A stretch of 64,000 nucleotides of DNA from Kitasatospora sp. NBC_01246 (GCF_036226505.1 NZ_CP108484.1:3782001-3846000); one strand, 5' to 3'. Counted from the stretch's first letter, positions 1 to 9,196 are shown. Numbers and translations are program-made. Notes: generated by a model from the sequence alone, not told the origin.

Positions 1-13
1 AGGAGCCGTACCC

Positions 14-1366
14 ATGACCGACGAACTCGCCCGCCGGATCGCCGCCCTGATGCCCCGGGCCAAGGACGACCTGGCCGAGCTGGTCGCCATCCCCTCCGTC
101 GCCGACCCCCGCCAGTACCCGCCGGAGAAGTGCCGCGAGGCCGCCGAGTGGGTCGCCGCCGCCTTCACCCGGGCCGGCCTGCGCGACGTCCATCTGGAGG
201 AGACGCCGGACGGCAGCCACGCCGTGATCGGCCACCGCCCGCCGCCGCCCGGCGCCCCGACCGTCCTGCTCTACTGCCACTACGACGTCCAGCCGCCGCT
301 CGACGACGCCGCCTGGACCTCCCCGCCGTTCGAGCTCACCAAGCGCGACGGCCGCTGGTACGGACGCGGCACCGCCGACTGCAAGGGCAACATCGTCATG
401 CACCTCACCGCCCTGCGGGCGCTCGGCGACGACCTCCCGGTCGGCATCAAGTTCGTCGCCGAGGGCTCCGAGGAGCAGGGCACCGGCGGGCTGGAGGCGT
501 ACGTGCCGCCGCACGCGGGCGAGTTGCACGCCGACGCCCTGCTGGTCTGCGACACCGGGAACGCGGCGGTCGGCGTGCCGACCGCCACCACCTCGCTGCG
601 CGGGGTCACCAACGTGGTGGTCGGCGTCTCGACCCTCGCCGGCGACGTGCACTCCGGCATGTTCGGCGGGCCCGCCCCGGACGCCCTGGCCGCGCTGATC
701 CGCGCCCTCGACTCGCTGCGCGACGCCGAAGGCGGCACCCGGATCGACGGCCTGGACTCCACCGGCACCTGGCGCGGCGTCGGCTACGACGAGCAGCAGT
801 TCCGCACCGACGCCGGGGTCCGGGAGGGCGTCCGGCTGACCGGTTCCGGCACCGTCGCCGACCGGCTCTGGGCCAGGCCCGCCGTCACCGTGCTCGGCAT
901 CGACTGCCCCCCGGTGGTCGGCTCGGCGGCCGCCGTCCCGGCCACCGCCCGCGCCCGGGTCAGCCTGCGGGTGCCGCCCGGCACCGACGCGCGGGCCGCC
1001 CAGGACGCGCTGACCGCGCACCTGAAGGCCGCCGTGCCGTGGGGCGCGCAGGTCACGGTCGAGCCGGAGAGCGTCGGTTCGCCGTTCCAGGCCTCCACCG
1101 GCGGGCCGGCGTACCAGGCGCTCGACCGGGCCATGCGGGAGGTCTACGGCAAGCCGATCTCCTTCCTCGGCCAGGGCGGCTCGATCCCGCTCTGCAACGT
1201 GTTCGCCCGCACCTACCCGGACGCGGAGATCATCCTGATGGGCGTCGAGGAGCCGCGCTGCCTGATCCACGCGCCCAACGAGAGCGTCGATCCCGGCGAG
1301 ATCGAACACATGGCCCACGTCGAGGCGTTGTTCCTCCGGCACTACGCCGAGTCCACCCGGACGTGA
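14..1366 (+). CDS. M20 family metallo-dipeptidase
   Basis: Predicted cytoplasmic zinc peptidase of the M20/ArgE/DapE/carnosinase family, 450 aa, full length. The metal-site pattern is intact: HYD at residues 89-91, the Asp of TADCKGN near 122, the catalytic Glu pair of EGSEEQGTGG near 153-154, an Asp in CDTGN near 180, and a C-terminal His in LIHAPNES. The dimerisation domain lies in the middle third. AGGAG at bases 1-5 is a good ribosome binding site for the ATG. The next gene is also a peptidase on the same strand, 205 bp away, so both may serve peptide turnover. The exact substrate cannot be read from sequence. Confidence 0.9.
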   Translation: MTDELARRIAALMPRAKDDLAELVAIPSVADPRQYPPEKCREAAEWVAAAFTRAGLRDVHLEETPDGSHAVIGHRPPPPGAPTVLLYCHYDVQPPLDDAAWTSPPFELTKRDGRWYGRGTADCKGNIVMHLTALRALGDDLPVGIKFVAEGSEEQGTGGLEAYVPPHAGELHADALLVCDTGNAAVGVPTATTSLRGVTNVVVGVSTLAGDVHSGMFGGPAPDALAALIRALDSLRDAEGGTRIDGLDSTGTWRGVGYDEQQFRTDAGVREGVRLTGSGTVADRLWARPAVTVLGIDCPPVVGSAAAVPATARARVSLRVPPGTDARAAQDALTAHLKAAVPWGAQVTVEPESVGSPFQASTGGPAYQALDRAMREVYGKPISFLGQGGSIPLCNVFARTYPDAEIILMGVEEPRCLIHAPNESVDPGEIEHMAHVEALFLRHYAESTRT

Positions 1367-1512
1367 GGGAGTTCGGTACGCGCGACAGCCCGCGCCCGAC
1401 GGCCGGCCCGACCCGGACGGCCACCGGTCCGGGACCGGTTCCAGAACGGGAAGGACGGCGGGGAAGACAGCGGGAAAGACAGCGGGGAAGACCCAACGGG
1501 ACAGAAACGGAA

Positions 1513-1559
1513 TTCCGGTACGGGGCAGACGCAGCACTTCCGGTACGGGACAGACGCAG
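1513..1559. repeat. 25-bp tandem direct repeat in intergenic leader
   Basis: Two near-identical copies of a 22-base unit start at 1513 and 1538 (period 25 bp); both begin TTCCGGTACGGG and end CAGACGCAG, with one G/A difference. Just upstream, 1457-1492 holds three copies of a 12-base GGGAAGAC-type unit. The array lies directly before the ribosome binding site of the downstream aminopeptidase gene. It could be replication slippage or part of a regulatory leader. Confidence 0.8.
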
Positions 1560-1571
1560 AGAGGAACCCTC

Positions 1572-2690
1572 ATGCCACGACCGTTCACCACCGAGGACTA
1601 CACCGCCCGGATGGCCCGGGCCACCGCCGACGCGGCCGCCGCCGGACTCAGCGGCCTGGTCGTCGCCCCCGGCCCCGACCTGGTCTACCTCTGCGGCTAC
1701 CAGCCGACCGCGATCACCGAACGGCTGACCGCGCTGCTCCTCACCGACGGCCGCGAACCCGCCCTGATCGTCCCCAAGTTGGAGCGGCCCGACGCCGAAC
1801 GGGCCACCGGCGCCCCCGGCCTGCGGCTGCTCGACTGGACGGACGGCGAGAGCCCCTACGACACCGCCGTCCCGCTGCTCGACCCCGCCGGCCGCTACGG
1901 CGTCTCGGACAACGCCTGGGCGATGCACCTGCTCGGCCTCCAGGCCGCCCTGCCGGGCGCCGGCTGGACCTCGCTCACCGAGGCGCTGCCGATGCTCCGG
2001 GCGGTCAAGGACACCGACGAGCTGGAGCGGCTGGCCGCGGCCGGCGGCGCCGCGGACGCCGCCTACCGCGGCATCCTGGAGGTGCGGTTCGCCGGCCGGC
2101 GGGAGACCGACGTGGCCGCCGACCTCAGCGCCCTGCTCATCCAGTACGGGCACAGCCAGGTCGACTTCACCGTGGTCGGCTCCGGCCCCAACGGCGCCAA
2201 CCCGCACCACGAGGCGGGTGACCGGGTCATCGAGGCCGGGGACACCGTCGTCCTGGACTTCGGCGGCCTCAAGGACGGCTACGGCTCCGACACCACCCGG
2301 ACGGTGCACGTCGGCACGGACGTCCCGGCCGAGGTGCGGACGGTGCACGACGTCGTCCGGCAGGCGCAGCAGACCGCGTTCGAGGCGGTCCGGCCCGGCG
2401 TGACCTGCCAGGAGATCGACCGGATCGCCCGCCGGGTGATCACCGAGGCCGGGTACGGCGAGTACTTCATCCACCGCACCGGGCACGGCATCGGCATCAC
2501 CACGCACGAGCCGCCCTACCTGGTCGAGGGCGAGGAGCAGCCGCTCGTCCCGGGGATGTGCTTCTCGATCGAGCCCGGTGTCTACCTGCCCGGCCGCTTC
2601 GGGGTGCGGATCGAGGACATCGTGACGGTGACCGACCAGGGCGGCCGGCGGTTCAACAACACGCCCCACGAGCTGGGCACCGTCTCCTGA
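1572..2690 (+). CDS. M24 family Xaa-Pro peptidase (aminopeptidase P-like)
   Basis: Predicted proline-specific metallopeptidase, 372 aa, cytoplasmic. An N-terminal creatinase-type domain (about 1-135) is followed by the pita-bread catalytic domain. All five metal ligands are visible: Asp229 and Asp240 in the LDFGG and GSDTTRT segments, His305 in HRTGHGIG, Glu334 in SIEPG and Glu348 in RIEDIV. GAGAGGAA precedes the ATG. Prolidase (PepQ) and aminopeptidase P share this architecture; the short N-domain and single-chain length fit PepQ/YqhT-like enzymes, but the choice between them is open. It follows the M20 peptidase on the same strand after a repeat-bearing spacer. Confidence 0.9.
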   Translation: MPRPFTTEDYTARMARATADAAAAGLSGLVVAPGPDLVYLCGYQPTAITERLTALLLTDGREPALIVPKLERPDAERATGAPGLRLLDWTDGESPYDTAVPLLDPAGRYGVSDNAWAMHLLGLQAALPGAGWTSLTEALPMLRAVKDTDELERLAAAGGAADAAYRGILEVRFAGRRETDVAADLSALLIQYGHSQVDFTVVGSGPNGANPHHEAGDRVIEAGDTVVLDFGGLKDGYGSDTTRTVHVGTDVPAEVRTVHDVVRQAQQTAFEAVRPGVTCQEIDRIARRVITEAGYGEYFIHRTGHGIGITTHEPPYLVEGEEQPLVPGMCFSIEPGVYLPGRFGVRIEDIVTVTDQGGRRFNNTPHELGTVS

Positions 2691-2862
2691 CCACCGTCTC
2701 CTGACCACTGCCGACCGGCCCCGCGACCTGCGGCGGAGTCCGCCCGCACCGCGCCGCACGGGGCCGATCGGGCGGGCCGGGCCGTTCCGCTGTCCGGCGT
2801 CTTTCTGAGTCTTTGCTGGACGACAGGCCGTTCGCGTGAAGAGTTCTCAAAGAATGCCTTGC

Positions 2863-2876
2863 TAGCTTCGGCTGGC
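2863..2876 (+). promoter_or_regulatory. Probable leaderless promoter -10 for the PAP2 gene
   Basis: TAGCTT at 2863-2868 ends eight bases before the ATG at 2877, and no ribosome binding site is visible. This spacing is what a leaderless transcript needs, and it favours ATG 2877 over the in-frame TTG at 2859. No convincing -35 is seen. Confidence 0.4.
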
Positions 2877-3881
2877 ATGACCAAACTGCTCCGCCCGGCG
2901 CCGCCCCCACCCGCGAGCGCCGGGCGGCTGCGTCCGGTGACCCGGCCGCTGCCCGGTGCGCGCGCCAGCGCACTGACGCGGCTGCGGCTCCTGGCGTGGC
3001 CGCTCTACCTCGTCGCCCTGCTCTGGTACGTGCGCACGTACGGCCTGCCGTACTCCAACGACGTGGTCTTCTGCTGGCTGATCGGCGCGCTGCTGGCCGC
3101 CGCCGTGCACAGCGGCCACGGGACGCGCGGCTTCCTGCTGGTGCTGCGCGACTGGGTGCCGGTGATGGCCGTCGTCTGGGCGTACTCGCTGCTGCGCGGG
3201 TACGGCGCGCACACCCCGTGGGCCCCGCACTGGCGGCCGCAGCTGCGGGCGGACGAGCTGCTCGGCTTCGGTGAGACCTGGACGGTCCGGCTGCAGCACG
3301 GGCTCTACACCGCCGGTTCGCCGCACTGGTACGACTACGCGGCGGTCCTCGTCTACATGTCGCACTTCTTCATGATCTTCGTGGTGCTGGCCGTGCTCTG
3401 GCGGCGCCGCCACGACCGGTTCCGGCACCTGCTCACCTGCTACCTCGCGCTGACCTTCGCCGGTTTCGCGACGTACCTCCTGTTCCCGGCCGACCCGCCG
3501 TGGCTCACCGCGCAGGAGGGCCACATGCCGGCGCTCACCCGGGTGGTGTCGGACGTGCTGACGCAGAGCGGGCTGCCCCGGGCCGGGTCGGTCTTCGAGA
3601 ACGGCAGCCGGTTCGCCAACGACGTCGCCGCGATGCCCTCGCTGCACTCCGCGTACCCGGCGATGCTGCTGTTCTTCTTCTGGCCGACGGCCGCGCGGTG
3701 GGTCCGCGTGCTGCTGGTCGCGTACCCGCTCGCGATGGCGTTCACCCTGGTCTACGGGGCTGAGCACTTCATCGTCGACGTCCTCGCCGGCTGGGCGTAC
3801 GCGGCGGCGGTGGTCTACGGCGTGCGGTGGCTGCGCGCACGGCGCCGGGCCCGGCTGCTGGCGGTGGCCGTACCGGGGTAG
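2877..3881 (+). CDS. PAP2-superfamily (AUR1/Ipt-like) integral membrane protein
   Basis: Polytopic membrane protein, 334 aa, with about six hydrophobic segments between residues 35 and 325. It carries the PAP2 phosphatase signature halves: MPSLHSAYP with His257, and GAEHFIVDV with His297 and Asp301. The first PAP2 motif (KX6RP) is not obvious, as is usual in the AUR1/inositol-phosphorylceramide synthase-like branch. The likely reaction is transfer or hydrolysis of a lipid phosphate ester at the outer membrane face; the substrate is unknown. The start was set at ATG 2877 because of the -10 element just upstream. The end overlaps nothing; the next gene starts 75 bp later. Confidence 0.85.
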   Translation: MTKLLRPAPPPPASAGRLRPVTRPLPGARASALTRLRLLAWPLYLVALLWYVRTYGLPYSNDVVFCWLIGALLAAAVHSGHGTRGFLLVLRDWVPVMAVVWAYSLLRGYGAHTPWAPHWRPQLRADELLGFGETWTVRLQHGLYTAGSPHWYDYAAVLVYMSHFFMIFVVLAVLWRRRHDRFRHLLTCYLALTFAGFATYLLFPADPPWLTAQEGHMPALTRVVSDVLTQSGLPRAGSVFENGSRFANDVAAMPSLHSAYPAMLLFFFWPTAARWVRVLLVAYPLAMAFTLVYGAEHFIVDVLAGWAYAAAVVYGVRWLRARRRARLLAVAVPG

Positions 3882-3955
3882 CCGCGCCGCCCGGCCGGGT
3901 GCGGACCGCACCACCCCCGTACCCGGCCGGCAGCCGCCACCGGCAGACTGGGCGG

Positions 3956-4510
3956 GTGACCGAGACGCCCAGGAAGCCCACGCAGGACCAGCTGCTCGCC
4001 GCTCGCGACAGCACCATCGCGGACATCGCCGGCCCCGGGCTCCGGGTGCTGTTCTGCGGGATCAACCCCGGCCTCTGGTCGGGCGCCACCGGTCACCACT
4101 TCGCCCGGCCGGGCAACCGGTTCTGGCCCGCGCTGCACCGCTCCGGCTTCACCCCGCGCCAGTTCCGCCCGGACGAGCAGCGCGAGCTGCTCGACCTCGG
4201 CCTCGGCATCACCAACGTCGCCCCGCGCGCCACCGCCAAGGCGGACGAGCTCACCGCCGACGAACTGCGCGAGGGCGGGGCCGCGCTCGCCGCCCGCGTC
4301 CTGGCGCTGCGCCCGCGGGCGCTGGCCGTGCTCGGCATCGGCGCGTACCGGACGGCCTTCGGCCGGCGGACGGCGGCGGTCGGCCGGCAGCCGGAGGGCC
4401 TCGGGGAGACCGAGGTCTGGGTGCTGCCCAACCCGAGCGGGCTCAACGCGCACTACACGCTGGACGCGCTGGCGCGGGAGTTCCGGCGGCTGCGCGAGGC
4501 CGTGGAGTGA
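3956..4510 (+). CDS. mug: Mismatch-specific (G:U/G:T) DNA glycosylase, Mug/TDG family
   Basis: Predicted base-excision repair enzyme, 184 aa from the GTG at 3956. Family motifs are clear: the GINPGLWSG catalytic segment followed by HHFARPGNRFWPAL, and the late NPSGLNAHY motif that inserts into the DNA. Mug-type enzymes remove uracil or thymine paired with guanine, made by deamination, which matters in a genome this rich in GC. The frame stays open far upstream into the preceding gene, but homology starts only after the GTG, so the longer start was rejected. Confidence 0.88.
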   Translation: MTETPRKPTQDQLLAARDSTIADIAGPGLRVLFCGINPGLWSGATGHHFARPGNRFWPALHRSGFTPRQFRPDEQRELLDLGLGITNVAPRATAKADELTADELREGGAALAARVLALRPRALAVLGIGAYRTAFGRRTAAVGRQPEGLGETEVWVLPNPSGLNAHYTLDALAREFRRLREAVE

Positions 4511-4558
4511 CCGGGGCCGGGACCGCCGGAGGGCCGACGACCGGCCCGCGGGGGCGGT

Positions 4559-4960
4559 TCAGCGCGCGCCGAACCGCTCGTCGGTGGGTACCACCTCGCG
4601 CCCCAGCGGCATCAGCGAGATCGGGATCATCTTGAGGTTGGCCCAGCCGAACGGGATCCCGATGATCGACACGAACAGCGGGATGCTCGTCGCGATGTGC
4701 GCCAGCGCCAGCCACCAGCCCGCGAACACCAGCCAGATCACATTGCCCACGCAGGACGCCGCCCCGGCCTCCGGCCTCTCCACCGTCGTCCGGCCGAACG
4801 GCCAGATCACGAAACCGGCGATCCGGAACGAGGCGATGCCGAACGGGATCGTGACGATGAGGACGCAGCAGATGATGCCGGCGATGACGTAGCCGAGCGC
4901 CATCCAGATCCCGCAGAAGATCAGCCAGATGGCGTTCAGGACGAACTCGATCACCTTCAT
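4559..4960 (-). CDS. YccF domain inner-membrane protein
   Basis: Small membrane protein, 133 aa, with two tandem YccF-type units of similar sequence. Each unit has a hydrophobic helix pair and an IPFG motif (TIPFGIASFRIA near residue 40, IGIPFGWANLK near residue 105). The function of YccF proteins is unknown; the duplicated hydrophobic units suggest a small channel or scaffold. The ATG at 4960 (MKVIEFVLN) was preferred over an ATG three codons upstream. It is convergent with the glycosylase gene, with only 48 bp between them. Confidence 0.85.
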   Translation of the reverse strand: MKVIEFVLNAIWLIFCGIWMALGYVIAGIICCVLIVTIPFGIASFRIAGFVIWPFGRTTVERPEAGAASCVGNVIWLVFAGWWLALAHIATSIPLFVSIIGIPFGWANLKMIPISLMPLGREVVPTDERFGAR

Positions 4961-5122
4961 GGTGGGCACCCTCTCACGACGGACGGCCGACCCCTATGAC
5001 GTGCCATGCCCGCTGTCCGCCGTGTCTACGCCGCCGCCCGCCGACCCGCCCGCCGGACCGACCGGAGAACCGACGACCGAACCGACCGCCGAACCGGCCC
5101 GCCACGCGCGGTCCGCCGGTGC

Positions 5123-5154
5123 CGGGCCCCTACAGCGCCGGGCCCCTACAGCGG
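5123..5154. repeat. 16-bp tandem duplication over a stop codon
   Basis: CGGGCCCCTACAGCG occurs twice head to tail. On the minus strand one copy contains the TAG stop of the M56 protease gene (5146-5148) and the other repeats it just downstream. It looks like a recent slippage event and may double as a terminator stem. Confidence 0.7.
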
Positions 5155-6156
5155 GGTGACGGCCTTCAGCACCAGCAACAGCGCCACCGCCGCGTTGACC
5201 GCGCAGAGCGCCGACGCGGCCGTTCCGATCGCCGCCACCATGGCCGCGAGGCCCGCCCGGGTGTGGGCCGGCGGCCAGTTCCGCGAGGACGGCACCGGGC
5301 CGAGCAGCGCGGCCACCCGGCGCGGCACCGGGCCGGGCACGGCCCCCGGCGCGGCGAAGGCGGCGAAGCCGGGAGCGGGCGCCCGGTGCGAGACCAGCGC
5401 CGCCCGGGCCACCGCCCGGGCCGTGATCCGCCGGTCGCCGACCGCCTGGGCCGACTCCTCGTCCGCCCACCGCTCCGCGCTGTACGCCACCGCCTGCTGC
5501 AGGGGCCGCAGGAACGGGTTGACGCAGCCCGCGAGTTGGGTGATCAGCAGATAGCGGTGGTGCCGGTGCTCCAGGTGCGCCCGCTCGTGCGCGAGCAGCG
5601 CCTCGCGCTCGTCGGCCGCCAACCCGGCCAGCATCCCGGTGGAGACCACCACCCGCCCCGGCGAGCCGGGCAGCGCGTAGGCGTAGGGCCGGTCGTCCGG
5701 CAGCACCGCGAGGTCGTCCGGGAGCCCGCCGGGCGTGCCGCCGAGTCCGTACCCGGCGGTCCCGGCGAGTCCGTACCCGGTCGTGCCGCCGAGGTCGCGG
5801 CCGAGCGCCCGGCGGGCCCGGGCCCGGATCCTCAGGTGTCGCACCACCGTGCGCAGACAGGCCCCGGCCACCACGGCCAGCACGCAGATCGCCGCCGTGC
5901 CGACCGTCTCGTGGTACGGCAGCGCCGCCCGCACCTCCGGGTCGGACCAGCTGTCCGGCAGCGGGTTGCCCGGGATCTGGGCGGTGCCCACCACCCCGGT
6001 CAGGCCGAGGCAGACGGCGCTGCACAGCGCCATCACCGCACTGATCACGGTCAGCAGCCGGGACGCCCCGCGCGGATGCAGGTGCTGTTCGGTGAGCCGG
6101 GCGATCGGGACGGCGGTCAGCGGCAGGATGAGCGGGAGGAAGACGAAGACGCCCAC
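5146..6156 (-). CDS. M56 family (BlaR1/MecR1-like) membrane metalloprotease
   Basis: Integral membrane zinc protease, 336 aa. There are hydrophobic segments at about residues 5-20, 35-60 and 80-105, a cytoplasmic loop, the zinc motif LLAHERAHLEHRHH (HExxH type) in the second half, and a final helix near the C-terminus. The large penicillin-sensor domain of BlaR1 is absent, so beta-lactam sensing is not expected. It follows the BlaI-type repressor gene by three bases. By analogy to BlaR1/BlaI, this protease probably inactivates that repressor on an unknown membrane signal. The start is GTG. Confidence 0.85.
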   Translation of the reverse strand: MGVFVFLPLILPLTAVPIARLTEQHLHPRGASRLLTVISAVMALCSAVCLGLTGVVGTAQIPGNPLPDSWSDPEVRAALPYHETVGTAAICVLAVVAGACLRTVVRHLRIRARARRALGRDLGGTTGYGLAGTAGYGLGGTPGGLPDDLAVLPDDRPYAYALPGSPGRVVVSTGMLAGLAADEREALLAHERAHLEHRHHRYLLITQLAGCVNPFLRPLQQAVAYSAERWADEESAQAVGDRRITARAVARAALVSHRAPAPGFAAFAAPGAVPGPVPRRVAALLGPVPSSRNWPPAHTRAGLAAMVAAIGTAASALCAVNAAVALLLVLKAVTPL

Positions 6157-6159
6157 GGG

Positions 6160-6585
6160 TCAGCTCTCGTGGTCGGCCACTGCCGGATCGGCACCGGCGC
6201 TGTCCAGCAGCGTCCGCAGCAGCTCCTCGTCGTGCGGCAGCAGGGCGGTGACGAAGCTGGCCAGGACGGCGTCCCGGTCCGGCTCGCCGTCCAGCATCCG
6301 GCGCATCCGCAGTGCGGCCAGCCCGGCCGCGTCGGAGGACGCCTGCCAGAGGTAGGAGCGGCCCGATCGGGTCCGCGAGACGGCCTTCTTGGCGTGCAGC
6401 CGGGACAGGATGGTCATCACGGTGGTGTACGCCAGGCCGCCGTCCAGCCGCTCCTGGACCCAGACCGCGGTGGCCGGGCCGGGCGCCCGCTGGAGCACCG
6501 CCAGCACCTGGGCCTCCAGCTCGCCCTGGCCTCGCCGGCGGGCCCGTGGATCCCCGGCCGCCGGGGCGTGCCTCTCCTCTGCCAT
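6160..6585 (-). CDS. BlaI/MecI/CopY family winged-helix repressor
   Basis: DNA-binding repressor, 141 aa. The N-terminal winged helix (about 12-90) contains LEAQVLAVLQ and the typical YTTVMTILSRLHAKKAV recognition segment. The C-terminal dimerisation helix contains the usual protease-target region. It is the first gene of a two-gene operon with the M56 protease. Its own -10-like TAGGAT lies at 6638-6643 on this strand. A cytochrome oxidase subunit gene ends 97 bp upstream of its start on the same strand, so respiration or copper genes are plausible targets; this is inference. Confidence 0.88.
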   Translation of the reverse strand: MAEERHAPAAGDPRARRRGQGELEAQVLAVLQRAPGPATAVWVQERLDGGLAYTTVMTILSRLHAKKAVSRTRSGRSYLWQASSDAAGLAALRMRRMLDGEPDRDAVLASFVTALLPHDEELLRTLLDSAGADPAVADHES

Positions 6586-6637
6586 GACGGCCACTCCCTC
6601 CGGATGCCGCGCCCCGCAACCGGCGGGACGCGCTCTC

Positions 6638-6643
6638 ATCCTA
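6638..6643 (-). promoter_or_regulatory. Candidate -10 element of the blaI-like operon
   Basis: TAGGAT on the minus strand, about 50 bases upstream of the repressor start. It matches the actinobacterial -10 pattern TANNNT. No BlaI dyad of the TACA/TGTA type was recognised around it. Confidence 0.35.
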
Positions 6644-6681
6644 ACGAGCGACCGCCGGCCCCCGGCCGCCCACCGGCCCGC

Positions 6682-8409
6682 TCAGACCAGCGGCTCACGG
6701 GCGTTCTGCCGCCGGTCCAGCTCGGCGATCCCGGGGTGGTGCAGGTCGAAGGCCGGGGACTCCGATCGGATCCGGGGCAGGGTGACGAAGTTGTGCCGCG
6801 GCGGCGGGCAGGAGGTGGCCCACTCCAGCGACCGCCCGTACCCCCACGGGTCGTCCTCGGTGACCCTGCGGCCGTACCGCGCGGTGTGCCAGACGTTGTA
6901 GAGGAACGGCAGGGTGGAGATGCCGAGCAGGAAGGAGCCGATGCTGGAGACGGTGTTCAGCGTGGTGAAGCCGTCCGAGGCCAGGTAGTCGGCGTAGCGG
7001 CGCGGCATGCCCTCGGCGCCCAGCCAGTGCTGCACCAGGAAGGTGGCGTGGAACCCGACGAAGAGCGTCCAGAAGTGGATCCGCCCGAGCCGCTCGTCCA
7101 GCATCCGTCCGGTGAACTTGGGCCACCAGAAGTGGAAGCCGGCGAACATCGCGAAGACCACGGTGCCGAAGACCACGTAGTGGAAGTGGGCGACGACGAA
7201 GTACGAGTCCGAGACGTGGAAGTCGATCGGCGGCGCCGCGAGCAGGACCCCGGTCAGCCCGCCGAACAGGAAGGTGACCAGGAAGCCGACCGTCCAGAGC
7301 ATCGGGGCCTCGAAGCTCAGCGAGCCCTTCCACATGGTGCCGATCCAGTTGAAGAACTTCACCCCCGTCGGCACCGCGATCAGCATCGTCATGATCGAGA
7401 AGAACGGCAGCAGCACCTGGCCGGTGACGAACATGTGGTGCGCCCAGACCGTGATCGACAGGCCGGTGATGGCGATGGTGGCGGCGATCAGCCCGGAGTA
7501 GCCGAAGACCGGCTTGCGGCTGAAGACCGGGATGATCTCGGTGACGATGCCGAAGAACGGCAGCGCGATGATGTACACCTCCGGGTGCCCGAAGAACCAG
7601 AACAGGTGCTGCCAGAGCAGCGCCCCGCCGTTCGCCGCGTCGAAGACGTGCGAGCCGAACTTGCGGTCCGACTCCAGGCAGAGCAGCGCGGCCGCCAGCA
7701 CCGGGAAGGCGAAGAGCACCAGGACGGCGGTGAGCAGGATGTTCCAGACGAAGATCGGCATCCGGAACATCGTCATCCCGGGGGCCCGGAGGCAGACGAT
7801 CGTGGTGATGAAGTTGACCGAGCCGAGGATGGTCCCGAAGCCGGAGAAGGCCAGGCCCATGATCCACAGGTCCGCGCCGAGGCCCGGGCTGTGCTCGGCG
7901 CTGTTCAGCGGCGCGTAGGCGAACCAGCCGAAGTCGGCCGCGCCGTCCGGGGTGACGAAGCCGTAGAGGGCGATCAGCGAGCCGAACAGGTAGAGCCAGT
8001 AGGCGAGCGCGTTCAGCCGGGGGAAGGCCACGTCGGGCGCGCCGATCTGCAACGGCATGATCCAGTTGGCGAAGCCGGCGAACAGCGGGGTCGCGAACAT
8101 CAGCAGCATGATCGTGCCGTGCATGGTGAAGAGCTGGTTGAACTCCTCGTTGGAGAGCAGTTGCAGCCCCGGCCGGGCCAGCTCGATCCGCATCAGCATC
8201 GCCATCAGCCCGCCGACCAGGAAGAACAGGAACGCGGTGGTGATGTAGAGGGTGCCGATCCGCTTGTGGTCGGTGGTGGTGAGCCAGCCCACCAGGGCCC
8301 GGCCGCGCCGTCGGCGCGCGGCCGCCCGCCGGCGGTCCAGTCGCGGCGTGCGCGACGGGCGCGGAGCCCGCTCCACGGCGTCCTTCGGCAGGAGAGTCAC
8401 GCGGCGCAC
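6682..8409 (-). CDS. ctaD: Cytochrome c oxidase subunit I (aa3-type)
   Basis: Catalytic haem-copper subunit, 575 aa, twelve membrane helices. Seen directly: the haem a ligand region [12 protein letters not shown], the proton-channel segment [15 protein letters not shown], the CuB/Tyr segment [11 protein letters not shown], the CuB His pair AHHMFVTG, and the paired haem ligands in HFHYVVFG. It oxidises cytochrome c and reduces oxygen with proton pumping. Subunits II and III (ctaC, ctaE) and the qcr genes are not nearby, so this is probably a second, stand-alone ctaD. The start is GTG at 8409; a GTG three codons later is also possible. Confidence 0.93.
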   Translation of the reverse strand: MRRVTLLPKDAVERAPRPSRTPRLDRRRAAARRRRGRALVGWLTTTDHKRIGTLYITTAFLFFLVGGLMAMLMRIELARPGLQLLSNEEFNQLFTMHGTIMLLMFATPLFAGFANWIMPLQIGAPDVAFPRLNALAYWLYLFGSLIALYGFVTPDGAADFGWFAYAPLNSAEHSPGLGADLWIMGLAFSGFGTILGSVNFITTIVCLRAPGMTMFRMPIFVWNILLTAVLVLFAFPVLAAALLCLESDRKFGSHVFDAANGGALLWQHLFWFFGHPEVYIIALPFFGIVTEIIPVFSRKPVFGYSGLIAATIAITGLSITVWAHHMFVTGQVLLPFFSIMTMLIAVPTGVKFFNWIGTMWKGSLSFEAPMLWTVGFLVTFLFGGLTGVLLAAPPIDFHVSDSYFVVAHFHYVVFGTVVFAMFAGFHFWWPKFTGRMLDERLGRIHFWTLFVGFHATFLVQHWLGAEGMPRRYADYLASDGFTTLNTVSSIGSFLLGISTLPFLYNVWHTARYGRRVTEDDPWGYGRSLEWATSCPPPRHNFVTLPRIRSESPAFDLHHPGIAELDRRQNAREPLV

Positions 8410-8666
8410 CTTCCGTACTCGGGGCCGGGCCCCGGTCGAGCCCGCCGGCCCGGGCCCGGACAGCAGTCGGACAACGACTACCAGCCGCCGCCCGGCCCCG
8501 CCGGGGGCGCGCGGGGCCGGTCACCCGAACAGGCGCGGTCCGGTTGCCCGGCGCCCGGCCGCGGCGGACGGTCGAGGTCCGTACCCCTTTCCGTGCGCCT
8601 GTTCGCCGTCGGTCCGGCTCCGGCCGGGAACCGCCGACGACGCCGGCCTGCGGCCCAGGAGGAGTC

Positions 8667-9137
8667 ATGAGCACCTCGTCGCCCACCCCCGACCAGCCCC
8701 CGCCCGGGCGCCCCGGCACCGGGGCGCCGCCCCCGCCGCCATCGGCCGACCGGTTCCGTGACTGGGCCCCCGGCCTGGTGATGTTCGCGGGTGTGCTGAT
8801 GCTCATCAACGGCTTCATGGAGGCGGTGCGGGGCATCATGGCGGTCGCCGACGACGACATCTTCGTCTCGACCCCGCGCTACGTCTTCCGCTTCGACCTC
8901 ACCGGGTGGGGATGGGTGCACATCGTCATCGGCGCCCTGGTCGCGGTGGTCGGTGCCTTCGTCCTCAAGGGCGCCGCCTGGGCCCGCTGGGCCGGTGTGT
9001 TCCTCACCGCGCTGAGCGCCCTGGACAACTTCCTGGCCCTGCCGTACTACCCGCTCTGGTCGATCGTGGTGATCGCCCTGGACGTCTTCATCATCTGGGC
9101 GCTCTGCGTCTACCGGCCGGAGGACGACGTGTACTGA
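8667..9137 (+). CDS. Conserved four-helix membrane protein (DUF7144-like)
   Basis: 156 aa. A short Pro-rich cytoplasmic N-terminus (1-30) is followed by about four hydrophobic helices with the pattern WAPGLVMFAGVLMLINGF, then GWVHIVIGALVAVVGAF, then WARWAGVF, then a final helix. The whole set resembles small actinobacterial membrane proteins of unknown function. The start is fixed by AGGAGG at 8657-8662 before ATG 8667. It is divergent from ctaD and convergent with the exporter gene. Confidence 0.8.
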   Translation: MSTSSPTPDQPPPGRPGTGAPPPPPSADRFRDWAPGLVMFAGVLMLINGFMEAVRGIMAVADDDIFVSTPRYVFRFDLTGWGWVHIVIGALVAVVGAFVLKGAAWARWAGVFLTALSALDNFLALPYYPLWSIVVIALDVFIIWALCVYRPEDDVY

Positions 9138-9159
9138 CCGGCCGCACCGACCCGCCCCA

Positions 9160-9187
9160 CGCCCGTACCGCACCGCCGGTACGGGCG
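9160..9187. terminator. Bidirectional hairpin terminator
   Basis: Perfect 10-bp arms (CGCCCGTACC and its complement) with an 8-base loop, between the convergent DUF7144-like and DMT-transporter genes. No T-tract follows, as is usual in high-GC actinobacteria. Confidence 0.7.
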
Positions 9188-9196
9188 CGGGCCGTC

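Noticed and set aside
5130..5150. Frameshift at the end of the M56 gene caused by the 16-bp duplication
   Set aside because: The duplication starts at the stop codon, so the protein end is not changed; the full family length is present.
4996..8670. A 1224-codon plus-strand open frame
   Set aside because: It runs antisense through the M56, BlaI and ctaD genes; composition (Arg, Gly, Pro, Glu) is that of a shadow frame in high-GC DNA and no domain is seen.
7500..8670. ctaC or ctaE fragments beside ctaD
   Set aside because: Neither strand next to ctaD shows the CuA motif or the subunit III pattern; the neighbour is a four-helix unknown protein.
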